From positions 124,001 through 188,000 of the forward strand of contig JACKAU010000004.1 of NCBI GenBank assembly GCA_020634855.1: 64,000 nucleotides of DNA, read 5' to 3'. Shown in pieces: positions 34,704-43,970 of this stretch. Below the pieces are notes generated by a model that worked only from the letters and a program-made list of their open reading frames with translations, was not told the origin of the DNA and made no database searches. Each line of letters begins with the position of its first letter. The stretch's first letter is position 1. Source of the DNA: Anaerolineales bacterium (lineage in GTDB: Bacteria > Chloroflexota > Anaerolineae > 4572-78 > J111). The translations under genes and the position numbers were made by a program.

Positions 34704-35234
34704 TTATTCATTAACTTGCCGCTCAAGAATCCAATCGGTTTGAGCATCCGCACCGAGTTGAAAGACATGGGTGCCGACTCTCTCAAAACCCCAACGCTGA
34801 TAAAAAGCCTGCGCCCGGTGGTTCTTTTCCCACACGCCCAGCCAGATCACATCATGGTCGCCTTGTCGAGCCACTTCAAGGCAGGCGGTCATCAGCGCCG
34901 CGCCAATCCCCTGCCCAATTCGCTCCGGGTCGGTGTAAATTCTAACCAGTTCGATGGGATTGGTACCGGTTACTTCTGCTTCCGCTGATCCGGCCTTCAA
35001 GTGAGCATAGCCAACCGTCGCTTCTGCTGCTTCCACAATCAAAAAGCACGAGGCCGGGTCGGCTAACTCAGCCTGTTGTAGCGCCGGGCTGAAGGCTTCG
35101 GTCAGATAAGCGGCCATATCCTCCGGGGCGTTGTCGGCGGCAAAAGCGGCAGTAAATGCTCTTGCACCGAATTTGGCCAGCAGAGGGGCGTCGGCAGTGG
35201 TAGCTGGGCGGATGGTAAGGTTGGAGGTGGGCAT
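34704..35234 (-). CDS. GNAT family N-acetyltransferase
   Basis: Acetyl-CoA-dependent acetyltransferase, 176 residues; substrate unknown. Typical GNAT order: N-terminal RPATTADAPLLAKFGARAF, the acetyl-CoA loop PERIGQGIGAALMTACLEVA (motif A, about 110-130), IWLGVWEKNHRAQAFYQRWG and FERVGTHVF (motif B). Its ATG overlaps the stop of the upstream FAD oxidase (TAATG), so both are made together; the pair may act on amines, since GNATs and FAD amine oxidases often share polyamine substrates, but that is inference. Confidence 0.9.
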   Translation of the reverse strand: MPTSNLTIRPATTADAPLLAKFGARAFTAAFAADNAPEDMAAYLTEAFSPALQQAELADPASCFLIVEAAEATVGYAHLKAGSAEAEVTGTNPIELVRIYTDPERIGQGIGAALMTACLEVARQGDHDVIWLGVWEKNHRAQAFYQRWGFERVGTHVFQLGADAQTDWILERQVNE

Positions 35235-36511
35235 TACGACACCGCATCCAAAAACCGGTAGTAACTGGCTACCACCGGCAAAAACCAGGCGCGGCCGTGG
35301 TAAAAAACCGAGGTCTCCGGCGAAATGCGAGTGAAGGGACTGGCCGATGATTGGCCCGAGATCAGATCGGCGACCTCTTTACCCAGGTAGCCCGATAAAG
35401 CCACGCCATGTCCGGCATACCCGAAAGCGTGGTAAATGCCATCGACTTGCCCGATGTAAGGCATCACATTGAAGGTGAGGCCCAATTGGCCGGTCCAGGA
35501 ATGGGTAATAGGCACCCCTTTGAGTTGCGGAAAAATTCGCACCAGGGCCTCACCCAGATTTCTGGCGCTCTCGATCAAATCCAAGCCCGATGAGAGGTCA
35601 TTGCGGCCGCCCATTGACATACGCCCATCGGGGGTGAGGCGGAAGTAGTTGAGAAACCACTTGGTATCATACATCACCCGGTTTTTGGGGCTAAGTTCGC
35701 GCTGCATCGAGGGCGACAGCGGCGCGGTTGTGATCATGTAGCTACCCACGGTGAAGATGCGGCGCTGAATGGCTTTGACCAGATCGTCGGTGTAGCCGTT
35801 GGTAGCCATCAAAACCTGGCCGGCTTTGATCGCGCCGCGCCCGGTGGTCACCTGGAAACCGGCGTTACCGGCGCTGCGGCTGATTTTGAGCGCTTTGGTA
35901 TGTTCGCAGAGGCAAGCCCCTGCCCGCGCCGTGGCTTGAGCCAACCCATACACATATTTAGCCGGATGCAGCCCGCCCCCCATCGGCTCAATCAGCCCGC
36001 CATAGTAGACATCCGAGCCGACTTCCTCTCGCAGCCGTTCGCGGGGTACGACTTCGACATGCTGAAAATCGAGTTCGCGGGCCAACCATTCGGCGTCTTT
36101 AACCATCGCATCATAATGTGAGGGGCGGTAAGCCAGGGCTATGCCGCCCCCGCCGGTGTAGTCGCAGGCGATCTGTTCAGCGGTGAGCGTCTGTTCGAGA
36201 TGTTCCACCGCCGCAATCGAGCCGTCCCACAATTGCCGCCCCAACTCCGGCCCGTATTTCTGGAAGATTTTTTGGATAGGCAGCTTCAAGCCCGGTGCAA
36301 CCTGTCCCCCATTCACGGCGCTGGCCCCGTTACCGATTTGGCCCTGTTCCAGCACTGCCACGCTTATGCCCTGTTTAGCCAGCCTAAGGGCGGCATGGAG
36401 ACCGGTGTAACCGCCGCCGACAATCGCCACATCGACCTCGCGGGGTGGGACGTGACTCGGCAGCTTGGCCGGGCGCGAAACATCATCTTTCCAAAAAGGA
36501 ACCGTTTTCAT
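35234..36511 (-). CDS. FAD-dependent amine/amino acid oxidase, DAO family
   Basis: Flavoprotein of the D-amino-acid-oxidase fold, 425 residues. FAD-binding VAIVGGGYTGLHAALRLAKQG begins near residue 28 (GxGxxG), followed by VLEQGQIGNGASAVNGGQV. The C-terminal GYAGHGVALSGYLGKEVADL closes the FAD site. The set of motifs resembles gamma-glutamylputrescine oxidase and related glycine/sarcosine oxidases; exact substrate is not shown. It lies between a sugar kinase (6 bases upstream) and a GNAT acetyltransferase (one-base overlap), all leftward. Confidence 0.9.
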   Translation of the reverse strand: MKTVPFWKDDVSRPAKLPSHVPPREVDVAIVGGGYTGLHAALRLAKQGISVAVLEQGQIGNGASAVNGGQVAPGLKLPIQKIFQKYGPELGRQLWDGSIAAVEHLEQTLTAEQIACDYTGGGGIALAYRPSHYDAMVKDAEWLARELDFQHVEVVPRERLREEVGSDVYYGGLIEPMGGGLHPAKYVYGLAQATARAGACLCEHTKALKISRSAGNAGFQVTTGRGAIKAGQVLMATNGYTDDLVKAIQRRIFTVGSYMITTAPLSPSMQRELSPKNRVMYDTKWFLNYFRLTPDGRMSMGGRNDLSSGLDLIESARNLGEALVRIFPQLKGVPITHSWTGQLGLTFNVMPYIGQVDGIYHAFGYAGHGVALSGYLGKEVADLISGQSSASPFTRISPETSVFYHGRAWFLPVVASYYRFLDAVS

Positions 36512-36517
36512 CGGCAG

Positions 36518-37411
36518 TTAGACTCCATCCTGACTTTGGGCCAGGGCGATGGCCCCCAAAATACCGGCTCTGTTGCCCAACCCCGGCGGCACAATATAGC
36601 TATCGATCTTTTCCAAAATCGCCGGCGATTGCACGTAGCCGTTGAGCAGTTCAATCACTTTTCGGCGCAGCATCGGAAAAACCTGCTTCTGCTCCATCAC
36701 GCCACCGCCCATAATAATCCGCTGCGGCGAGTAAACACAAATTAGATTTTCCAACCCAACGGCCAGATAGTAGGCTTCCAATTCCCAGGCGGGATGATCT
36801 TCGGCCAGTGTTTCGGCCTTTTGGCCCCACCGTTTCTCGATAGCCGGGCCGTTGGCCATCCCCTCAAAACAGTGACCATGGTAGGGACAAAAGCCACCTG
36901 GTGAGGGATCATCGGCCCGCGGCGGCAAGAGAAAATGGCCCATCTCCGGGTGGAGCAGGCCGTGAACCAGTTGGCCGTTGACCATCGCCCCGCCGCCGAT
37001 ACCCGTCCCGATAGTCAAGTAGATAAAATTGTCTAACCCTTGGGCCGCCCCCCAGCGATACTCACCCAGGGCCGCGCCGTTGACATCGGTATCAAAACCG
37101 ACCGGCACGTTTAATTCACGCTGGAGAACGGTGGCAAACTCGGCGTTGTGCCAGTGCGGCTTGGGTGTGGTAGTGATATAGCCCCAGGTATCCGATTTGG
37201 GATCGGGATCGACCGGCCCAAACGAGGCGATCCCGATGGCGTCGAGTGGCTCATTAGTCGCCTGTTCTTTAAAATAAGCCACCGCCCGTCCAATGGTCTC
37301 AGCCGGTGTGGTTGTTGGAAATCGAATTTCGTGGTGTAAATCGTTCGGCCCGGTGCCCACAGCGCACACAAATTTGGTTCCCCCGGCCTCAATTCCTCCG
37401 TATAAAGTCAT
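36518..37411 (-). CDS. ROK family sugar kinase, fructokinase-like
   Basis: ATP-dependent hexose kinase, 297 residues. ATP site GGIEAGGTKFVCAVG at the N-terminus, IGTGIGGGAMVNGQLVHG in the middle, and the ROK zinc motif variant HPEMGHFLLPP followed by CPYHGHCFEGMANGPAIEKR, which matches the Bacillus-type fructokinase branch. An ATG at 37417 is in frame, but AAGGAG touches it directly; the ATG at 37411 has the same site at a proper 6-base distance and is preferred. First gene of a leftward run with the FAD oxidase and GNAT. Confidence 0.92.
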   Translation of the reverse strand: MTLYGGIEAGGTKFVCAVGTGPNDLHHEIRFPTTTPAETIGRAVAYFKEQATNEPLDAIGIASFGPVDPDPKSDTWGYITTTPKPHWHNAEFATVLQRELNVPVGFDTDVNGAALGEYRWGAAQGLDNFIYLTIGTGIGGGAMVNGQLVHGLLHPEMGHFLLPPRADDPSPGGFCPYHGHCFEGMANGPAIEKRWGQKAETLAEDHPAWELEAYYLAVGLENLICVYSPQRIIMGGGVMEQKQVFPMLRRKVIELLNGYVQSPAILEKIDSYIVPPGLGNRAGILGAIALAQSQDGV

Positions 37412-37417
37412 AAACAT

Positions 37418-37752
37418 CTCCTTATACTATGTAAGTACTCTATAAAATAAAAACTATTTCTGCGTTTCTGTCGGCATCATTTACTGAGGGTGATTTATAC
37501 CACAACAATACAGTGATAGTAATTGCTAAAATGCGCCAAAATTTTACACTATTTTAGAATGAAATGCTAGTGGCGAAATTTTTGCCTAGTAAGAGAGGAT
37601 AAAATAGATGAGGGTAGGTATGCCGTTCGCAACATAGCGTTGGTCTAAGTCTACGACCAGACGACCAATATCATAATTAAAGCGACTTTCACCCGAAGTT
37701 TGGAGGGACTGTCTCAACGGCACAGGCGAACCTTAGCCGCCCGGCTTTAGCG
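37418..37752. other. Intergenic region without recognised gene
   Basis: About 335 bases between the sugar kinase start and the end of the SGNH gene. No credible reading frame, tRNA or clear promoter was found. Near the right end CCTTAGCCGCCCGGCTTTAG can form a small stem that may end the SGNH transcript. Confidence 0.5.
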
Positions 37753-39018
37753 TCACTGTAAAGATTCATGCTTGGCCTCATTGTCGGCAAGGCCTAAATC
37801 AGTTACAAGCTTCTGCGCCACAATTTTTTGTGCGCTGGCCGTTGGATGTCCGTCCGGTATCCACAAACCAGCATCGCCAAATTTAAAGAGGGTAGAATAA
37901 TCCAGAACCTTGACGTTAACTTCTTCAAGAAAAGGAATTATCTCGGCTGCACAAGGGTTATGGGGATAGATGAGGACATAAAACGCATCACTCTGATATT
38001 TATCTCGAAAGCTTTGCTGCGCCTCGGCGATGATCCTGGCGGTCAGGCGTCGATGGTTGTCATTGATGCGGGGCAGGGTGATGTTAAAATATTTGCCCGT
38101 TTGACTAATTCCCACCAGGGCATCGATTGCCGATAACCAGGGTCGTGCCGTCACCAAATCACTCTGACGAACGAGTTGGTCGTTGGCATCGAGAAAATAG
38201 TAGGGCATATATCGTCCCCAGGTGTTTTGAACATCGGTTGTGCCGACAACCCGCTTGATATGAGCGCAAATGAAGACGTAAATTGCAATACCATCGCGTT
38301 CCGGCACTTCGTCCAAAATTTCATCACTTTGGAGCTTGACGAGCAGTTGCTGCGTCCCATATCCCGGGACGCCATAATTGTAGGGCTTGTATTCGGGTGC
38401 GAGTTCGCCTACCTGGGCCGGCAGTGTCTCGTCATCCCACAAGCCATCACCAAATGTGTACGAGCCGCCAAAAAAAAGGATAAAATGACTGCGTTCATCA
38501 GGCTTATCGATAGGGGTTGGTCGCCGGCCAAGCGCATCTGTCGTGTAGGTGACGTCATATACAACCTCATCGCCTTGCTTTTGAATGGCCGTAGCCCGAG
38601 TAAGTGGTTTTAAGGTGTATCCTAGTTCCTCATCCGGCTCAATATAAACCTGGGAGTAAGTTGTGGTGATTTGTGGCGTCGAAGCCATCTTCCGGAGGTT
38701 GAGCGCATAGAAGATGCCTTCCACGGTGATCAGGGTGATGAGCATGAAAACAAGTCCCATTGAGATATCGAACAGCAGCCTGCCGCGCGAATCATGTCGA
38801 AACTTGTAGAAGACTAAAGGCAAGCCCATGAGGACAAACACGCTCTTAAGAAACCAGAGTCTGGCCAGCCCGTCGGTCCCAACGAGATTAAGATTTATGC
38901 CTAACAGCCCTACAAACTGAGCGACGAGCCACTGGTTACAACTGAGACCAAGGCCAAGCAACAACAGGCCAATGAAGAGAAAGCGAAGTTCCATACCCGA
39001 TTTAGAAGTCGATGACAT
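37753..39018 (-). CDS. Membrane SGNH/GDSL-like hydrolase
   Basis: A 421-residue protein with three hydrophobic segments (about 10-28, 50-70 and 83-104) followed by an SGNH-type domain. Block I is LFFGGSYTFGDGLWDDET with putative nucleophile Ser186. NYGVPGYGTQQLLVKL fits block II. Block V is IPDGHPTASAQKIVAQKL, with the Asp and His of the triad. These proteins often act as O-acyl-ester transferases or esterases on envelope polymers; the substrate here is unknown. The catalytic domain should lie outside the membrane. It stands alone between two other leftward genes. Confidence 0.82.
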   Translation of the reverse strand: MSSTSKSGMELRFLFIGLLLLGLGLSCNQWLVAQFVGLLGINLNLVGTDGLARLWFLKSVFVLMGLPLVFYKFRHDSRGRLLFDISMGLVFMLITLITVEGIFYALNLRKMASTPQITTTYSQVYIEPDEELGYTLKPLTRATAIQKQGDEVVYDVTYTTDALGRRPTPIDKPDERSHFILFFGGSYTFGDGLWDDETLPAQVGELAPEYKPYNYGVPGYGTQQLLVKLQSDEILDEVPERDGIAIYVFICAHIKRVVGTTDVQNTWGRYMPYYFLDANDQLVRQSDLVTARPWLSAIDALVGISQTGKYFNITLPRINDNHRRLTARIIAEAQQSFRDKYQSDAFYVLIYPHNPCAAEIIPFLEEVNVKVLDYSTLFKFGDAGLWIPDGHPTASAQKIVAQKLVTDLGLADNEAKHESLQ

Positions 39019-39118
39019 AATTACTTCCCGATTGCAAGTAAGTGAGTAGTGTTATTCAATTGTAAAGTATTCACATATTGGCAGCAATTGCAACTTCAAT
39101 AAGATTTTCTATCGCCGT

Positions 39119-42100
39119 TTAGTGCGAATCGCTGGCGTGTAACTTTTGCAAACTCCGTACTTCCAGTGATTCTTTCGCCAGCACTTTGATGCCGTTGACA
39201 GCGGCCTGGGCTGCCGTTAGGGTAGTAACAAGAGGGATACCCAATCGGGTCGCTTCGGTGCGGAGGCGCTGCCCATCGAGATAGGAGGTGCCGCCCAGCG
39301 GGGTATTGATGATCAGGGCGATTTTGCCGGTCTGCATCATCTCAATGATGATCGGGTCGCCCTCGCTGTATTTATTCACAGCCTGCACTTCGACCCCGAC
39401 GCGGCGCAGCATGGCCGCGGTTCCCTGGGTGGCAACCAACTCAAAACCCAACGCGGCCAGATCGCGCCCAATTTTCAAAGCGGCGCTTTTATCGAAATCG
39501 TTGACCGTGATGAAAACTTTGCCGTCGCCGGGTTGGGGCAACTGATCCCCCGCCGCCATTTCCGCCTTGGCAAAGGCCGCCCCGAAACGGGAGGCATGGC
39601 CCATTACTTCACCGGTAGAGCGCATTTCCGGCCCCAGCGCGGCATCGACCCCCATAAATTTGCGGAAAGGAAGCACGGCTTCTTTGACAAAGAAACCGGT
39701 TAACTCCGGCTGCTCGGTGAACCCAATCTGTTCCAACATCTCGCCGGCCATAACTCGCGCCGCAATCTTGGCCAGCGGTGTATTAGTTGCTTTGCTGACA
39801 AACGGCACCGTGCGGCTAGCGCGGGGATTGACTTCCAAAACGTAGACAACATCATCTTTGATAGCGTATTGCACGTTTAACAGCCCGCGCACGTTCAGCG
39901 CTTGGCCTAACCGTTCAGTGTAATCGCGAATGATACTCTGATGATAGGCGCTGATTTTGTACGGCGGCAGCACACATGCGCTGTCGCCGCTGTGAATGCC
40001 CGCCTCCTCAATATGCTGCATAATCCCACCGATAACCACCTGCTGCCCATCGCTGACGGCATCGACATCAACCTCAAACGCATCTTCAAGATAATGATCG
40101 AGCAAAATGGGCCGACCAGGTGCAGCGGCAATGGCCTCGGTCACATAGCTTTCAAATTGACTGTCGTCGTAAACAATGGCCATCGCGCGGCCGCCCAGCA
40201 CAAACGAAGGGCGCACCAATAGCGGAAAGCCGATACGGTCGGCCACCATGTGGGCCTCGGCCAGATTGGTGGCGATGCCGTTCGGCGGGCGGTCGATGCC
40301 TAACTTATCCAGCAGCCGCTCAAACTGCTCGCGATCCTCGGCCATGGCAATCGCTTCCGGCGATGTCCCCCAAATCGGCACCCCCGCCGCGGCCAACCCT
40401 TCGGCCAAATTGAGTGGGGTTTGCCCGCCAAATTGGACAATGACGCCGTCCGGTCGTTCCTCATCGACGATGTTCAACACATCTTCCAAAGTCAGCGGCT
40501 CGAAGTAAAGGCGGTCGGCGGTGTCGTAATCGGTGCTCACGGTTTCGGGGTTGCAGTTGACCATAATCGTTTCGTAGCCCGCCTCGCTCAGGGCAAAACA
40601 GGCATGGACACAACAGTAATCGAACTCAATCCCTTGCCCAATCCGATTCGGCCCGCCGCCCAAAATCATTACCTTCTTACGTTCGGTCGGGTTTGCCTCC
40701 GACTGCGACTCGTAGGCCGAATACAAATAGGGGGTAAATGCTTCAAACTCCGCTGCACAGGTATCGACGCGCAGGTAGGCTGGTCGGATACTATGTTCCA
40801 GCCGTTTTTGACGCACTTGAGAGGCTAAGCTTTCTTGATTTTCCTTAGCCTCAGTCTCAGCCTTAGCCTGTTGCGATAGCAATCGGGCAATCGTCGCATC
40901 GGCCAAGCCAAACCGCTTGGCCTGACGTAGAAGCTCGACCGGCAGGGTGTCGAGCGAATATTCAGCGATCGCCTGCTCCATCTCGACAATTTGAGCCAAT
41001 TGATCCACAAACCAAGGATCGTACCAAGTGGCCTCGATAATCGCCTCCTGCGGAGCGCCGGCGTGAAGACAGGCCAGCGTCTGGAACAATCGCTCTCGCG
41101 TCGGCGTTTTGAGCTTCTCAATCTCCGACTGCCAATCGTCAATCGTCAACCGCCAATCACCAATTTCCAAACTCCGCAGCCCTTTGCCCAACGCCTCCTT
41201 AAACGTACGGCCAATCGACATGGCCTCGCCCACACTTTTCATCTGTGGGCCAAGGGTGGGATCGACGCCGGGGAATTTTTCAAAGGCCCAGCGCGGCAGC
41301 TTAACGACCACGTAATCGAGACTTGGCTCGAAGCTGGCCGGGGTTTCGCGGGTGATGTCATTGGGAATCTCATCAAGGGTGTAGCCGACGGCCAGCAGCG
41401 CGGCAATCTTGGCGATGGGAAAGCCGGTGGCCTTGGACGCCAACGCCGAAGAGCGGCTAACGCGCGGATTCATCTCGATGATGAGCACCTCGCCATCGGC
41501 AGGGTTGACGGCAAATTGGACATTACTGCCGCCGGTTTCCACGCCGACCACGTTGAGCACAGCGCGGGCGGCATCGCGTAGGCGCTGGTACTCTTTGTCG
41601 GTCAGGGTTTGGGCCGGCGCGACGGTGATACTATCGCCCGTGTGGACGCCCATGGCGTCGAGGTTCTCGATGGAGCAGACCACCACAAAATTATCGGCCC
41701 GATCGCGCATGACTTCCAACTCATACTCTTTCCAGCCCAGCACCGATTGATCGACCAATACCTGGCCGACCGGGCTGCTGCGGACGCCATGGTTGACCGC
41801 CTCGATCAACTCGGCCTCGTTATAGGCCACGCCGCCGCCGGTGCCGCCTAGAGTAAAACTGGCGCGCACCAGCAGCGGGTAGCCCACTTCGGCGGCCAGC
41901 GCCAGCGCCACATCCGGCCCTCTGGCGATGACGCTCTTGGGCATCTTGAGGCCGATCCGTTCGATGGCGTCTTTAAAAAGCTGGCGGTCTTCGGCCAACT
42001 GAATGGCCTCCAGCGACGCGCCAATGAGTTGGACGCCATATTTGTCGAGAATGCCCTTTTCGGCCAACTCGACGCCTAAATTGAGGCCGGTTTGCCCGCC

Positions 42101-42370
42101 GACGGTCGGCAGCAAGGCGTCAGGACGCTCCTGAGCAATCACTTTTTCGGCAATTTCAACCGTCAGCGGCTCGACGTAGGTGGCGTCGGCAAATTCGGGA
42201 TCGGTCATAATGGTGGCAGGATTGCTGTTGATCAGAATGACGCGGTAGCCTTCGGCTCGCAGCACCTTGCAGGCTTGCACACCGCTATAATCGAACTCGC
42301 ACGCCTGGCCAATGACAATCGGCCCCGCGCCGAGAATAAGAATGGATTGGATATCGGTTCTTTTTGGCAT
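39119..42370 (-). CDS. carB: Carbamoyl-phosphate synthase large chain
   Basis: Makes carbamoyl phosphate from ammonia, bicarbonate and two ATP, for pyrimidines and arginine. The 1083-residue protein has two duplicated ATP-grasp halves: ILGAGPIVIGQACEFDYSG near residue 12 and ILGGGPNRIGQGIEFDYC near 575, with VEVNPRASR-type motifs in both halves, and the MGS-like regulatory domain at about 945-1070. Oddity: about residues 395-420 contain a repeat-derived insert (LEIGDWRLTIDDWQSEIEK, plus-strand 41100-41172) in the helical region after the first synthetase half. The reading frame is intact. A DUF433/DUF5615 pair separates it from carA. Confidence 0.97.
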   Translation of the reverse strand: MPKRTDIQSILILGAGPIVIGQACEFDYSGVQACKVLRAEGYRVILINSNPATIMTDPEFADATYVEPLTVEIAEKVIAQERPDALLPTVGGQTGLNLGVELAEKGILDKYGVQLIGASLEAIQLAEDRQLFKDAIERIGLKMPKSVIARGPDVALALAAEVGYPLLVRASFTLGGTGGGVAYNEAELIEAVNHGVRSSPVGQVLVDQSVLGWKEYELEVMRDRADNFVVVCSIENLDAMGVHTGDSITVAPAQTLTDKEYQRLRDAARAVLNVVGVETGGSNVQFAVNPADGEVLIIEMNPRVSRSSALASKATGFPIAKIAALLAVGYTLDEIPNDITRETPASFEPSLDYVVVKLPRWAFEKFPGVDPTLGPQMKSVGEAMSIGRTFKEALGKGLRSLEIGDWRLTIDDWQSEIEKLKTPTRERLFQTLACLHAGAPQEAIIEATWYDPWFVDQLAQIVEMEQAIAEYSLDTLPVELLRQAKRFGLADATIARLLSQQAKAETEAKENQESLASQVRQKRLEHSIRPAYLRVDTCAAEFEAFTPYLYSAYESQSEANPTERKKVMILGGGPNRIGQGIEFDYCCVHACFALSEAGYETIMVNCNPETVSTDYDTADRLYFEPLTLEDVLNIVDEERPDGVIVQFGGQTPLNLAEGLAAAGVPIWGTSPEAIAMAEDREQFERLLDKLGIDRPPNGIATNLAEAHMVADRIGFPLLVRPSFVLGGRAMAIVYDDSQFESYVTEAIAAAPGRPILLDHYLEDAFEVDVDAVSDGQQVVIGGIMQHIEEAGIHSGDSACVLPPYKISAYHQSIIRDYTERLGQALNVRGLLNVQYAIKDDVVYVLEVNPRASRTVPFVSKATNTPLAKIAARVMAGEMLEQIGFTEQPELTGFFVKEAVLPFRKFMGVDAALGPEMRSTGEVMGHASRFGAAFAKAEMAAGDQLPQPGDGKVFITVNDFDKSAALKIGRDLAALGFELVATQGTAAMLRRVGVEVQAVNKYSEGDPIIIEMMQTGKIALIINTPLGGTSYLDGQRLRTEATRLGIPLVTTLTAAQAAVNGIKVLAKESLEVRSLQKLHASDSH

Positions 42371-42472
42371 AAAGCTATAATTGTCTCACGCGAATTCGTA
42401 CTTTTTGAGCACTTCGTTCAGCCACGATGATAAAAGGCGGTTGTACTTGTGGTGAGCGTGTTTCTACTGTTT

Positions 42473-42586
42473 TCAATAATTTTGTTCTGAGACAGACTGT
42501 ATATCGATACCACGGCCCCTCAGAAACTTAATAACCTCTGGATGAATATTTTCATCAGCAAATAAGGCTAAATCAAATGGACTCAC
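42473..42586 (-). pseudogene. Truncated DUF5615-like PIN toxin
   Basis: A 37-codon frame from GTG 42586, overlapping the DUF433 stop (GTGA). It reads LALFADENIHPEVIKFLRG and RGIDIQSVSEQNY, then stops at 42473. This is the N-terminus of a DUF5615 PIN-like protein (LFADENIHP with the first catalytic Asp), which is normally about 110-130 residues. The downstream 100 bases before carB show no continuation in any frame, so the rest seems deleted rather than shifted. Loss of the toxin body with retention of the antitoxin would leave a harmless remnant within the carAB transcript. Confidence 0.75.
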
Positions 42587-42813
42587 GGCATTATGTCTGT
42601 TGTCAAGATAATTTCGTTCTTTAAAGACCGAGTCGCAAAACGAAGAGCTTCTTCTATAGACTCAGGGGACAATTGCGGATAAGCAGCCAATATCTCATCT
42701 CTTGTTGCGCCGCTGGCAAATAATTCCAAGATAAACTCGACACTTAATCGAGTGCCTTTGATACAAGGTTTGCCTCCCAAAATCTCTGGGGCAGCCGTGA
42801 TAAGTGTAAACAT
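42583..42813 (-). CDS. DUF433 antitoxin
   Basis: Small DNA-binding protein (76 residues) of the DUF433 family, antitoxin to DUF5615 PIN-like RNases. It shows the signature ILGGKPCIKGTRLSVEFILE, then SGATRDEILAAYPQLSPESI and EEALRFATRS, a winged-helix-like core. The ATG is only 2 bases after the carA stop (TAGCCATG), with the ribosome site GAGG inside the carA 3' end, and its own stop overlaps the toxin remnant start. So it is embedded in the serS-carA-carB transcript. With its toxin truncated it may be a relic, or still regulate the operon. Confidence 0.9.
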   Translation of the reverse strand: MFTLITAAPEILGGKPCIKGTRLSVEFILELFASGATRDEILAAYPQLSPESIEEALRFATRSLKNEIILTTDIMP

Positions 42814-42815
42814 GG

Positions 42816-43970
42816 CTATTTCCTCTTTTCCATCATCTCAACAAAATCTCTAAAAAAACCCAGAGCGTCGTGCGGGCCGGGGGAGGCTTCCGGGTGGTAT
42901 TGGATACTGAAAATCGGTTTGGTAGTGTGACGCAATCCTTCGATACAGTCATCGTTGAGGTTGATATGGGATACCTGGACATCATCCGGCAGCGATCCGG
43001 CCGTAACGGCGAAACCATGATTGTGGCTGGTGATGGTTACCGCTTGGCTCGACTCATCGCGAACCGGCTGGTTGCCACCGCGATGGCCGAATTTAAGCTT
43101 GTGGGTTTCACCGCCCAGAGCCAACCCCACAATTTGATGACCTAAACAGATCCCGAATATGGGCATATCGCTATCGATCAGCTTTTCGGTGGCCTCAATA
43201 GCATAAGTAACCGCCGCCGGGTCGCCGGGGCCGTTGGACAGAAATACCCCATCCGGTTGCATCGCCAGCACGTCCTCGGCGGAGGTGGTGGCCGGAACGA
43301 CAGTGACCCGGCAGCCGGCGTCAGTCAATAAGCGGAGGATGTTATGCTTGATGCCGAAATCGTAGGCAATGACGTGGAACGGACGAGATTGGAGATTGGA
43401 GATTGGAGATTGGAGATGGTGCTGCCAGGCTTGAGCTACACCCTCTTCCCAGTGATAGGATTCCGAACAGGTTACTTCTTTGACGAGATCTAAGCCTTCC
43501 ATCGAGGGCGCGGCGCGAGCCAGATCAACCAGATCGGCGGCGCTGTACTGCGGATCGGCGGAGAGAGCGGCCATCATAGCTCCTTTTGAACGAATGTGGC
43601 GGACCAGAGCACGCGTGTCGATCTCAGTCAGGCCGGGCAGGTTATGCCGGGTCAGGTAGTCGGGCAGCGACTCGGTTGCTCGCCAGTTGCTGACGCGGCG
43701 GCTGACCTCGCGGACAATCAGACCGGCGGCCCAAGGGCGGTCGGCTTCAACGTCATCGACATTGACTCCCACGTTGCCAATGTGAGGGCAGGTCATCGTC
43801 ACAATCTGCTGACAATAGGAAGGATCGGTTAGGATTTCCTGGTACCCGGTCATACTGGTGTTAAAGACCACTTCGCCAGTGATCGTTACCGACGCACCGA
43901 AGGATTGTCCATAAAAGAGCGTGCCATCTTCTAAAGCTAGAATGGCGGCGGGGAATTTATTAAGAGTCAT
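42816..43970 (-). CDS. carA: Carbamoyl-phosphate synthase small chain
   Basis: Glutamine amidotransferase subunit that feeds ammonia to CarB. The 384-residue protein has the small-chain N-domain (ALEDGTLFYGQSFGA, FNTSMTGYQEILTDPSY) and a class I amidotransferase domain with the nucleophile Cys in PIFGICLGHQIVGLALGG and the His/Glu pair in SIQYHPEASPGPHD. Oddity: between the domains about residues 187-198 (HLQSPISNLQSRPFHV) derive from a GATTGGA repeat (43384-43419). Its ATG overlaps the stop of the MNT-like gene (ATGA) and DUF433 follows after 2 bases, so translation is coupled on both sides. Confidence 0.97.
   Translation of the reverse strand: MTLNKFPAAILALEDGTLFYGQSFGASVTITGEVVFNTSMTGYQEILTDPSYCQQIVTMTCPHIGNVGVNVDDVEADRPWAAGLIVREVSRRVSNWRATESLPDYLTRHNLPGLTEIDTRALVRHIRSKGAMMAALSADPQYSAADLVDLARAAPSMEGLDLVKEVTCSESYHWEEGVAQAWQHHLQSPISNLQSRPFHVIAYDFGIKHNILRLLTDAGCRVTVVPATTSAEDVLAMQPDGVFLSNGPGDPAAVTYAIEATEKLIDSDMPIFGICLGHQIVGLALGGETHKLKFGHRGGNQPVRDESSQAVTITSHNHGFAVTAGSLPDDVQVSHINLNDDCIEGLRHTTKPIFSIQYHPEASPGPHDALGFFRDFVEMMEKRK
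43384..43419. repeat. GATTGGA repeat inside carA
   Basis: Four to five consecutive GAGATTG units on the plus strand, read on the minus strand as in-frame codons (QSPISNLQSR) in the linker between the two CarA domains. Same words as the intergenic block at 30803-30950. Confidence 0.85.
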
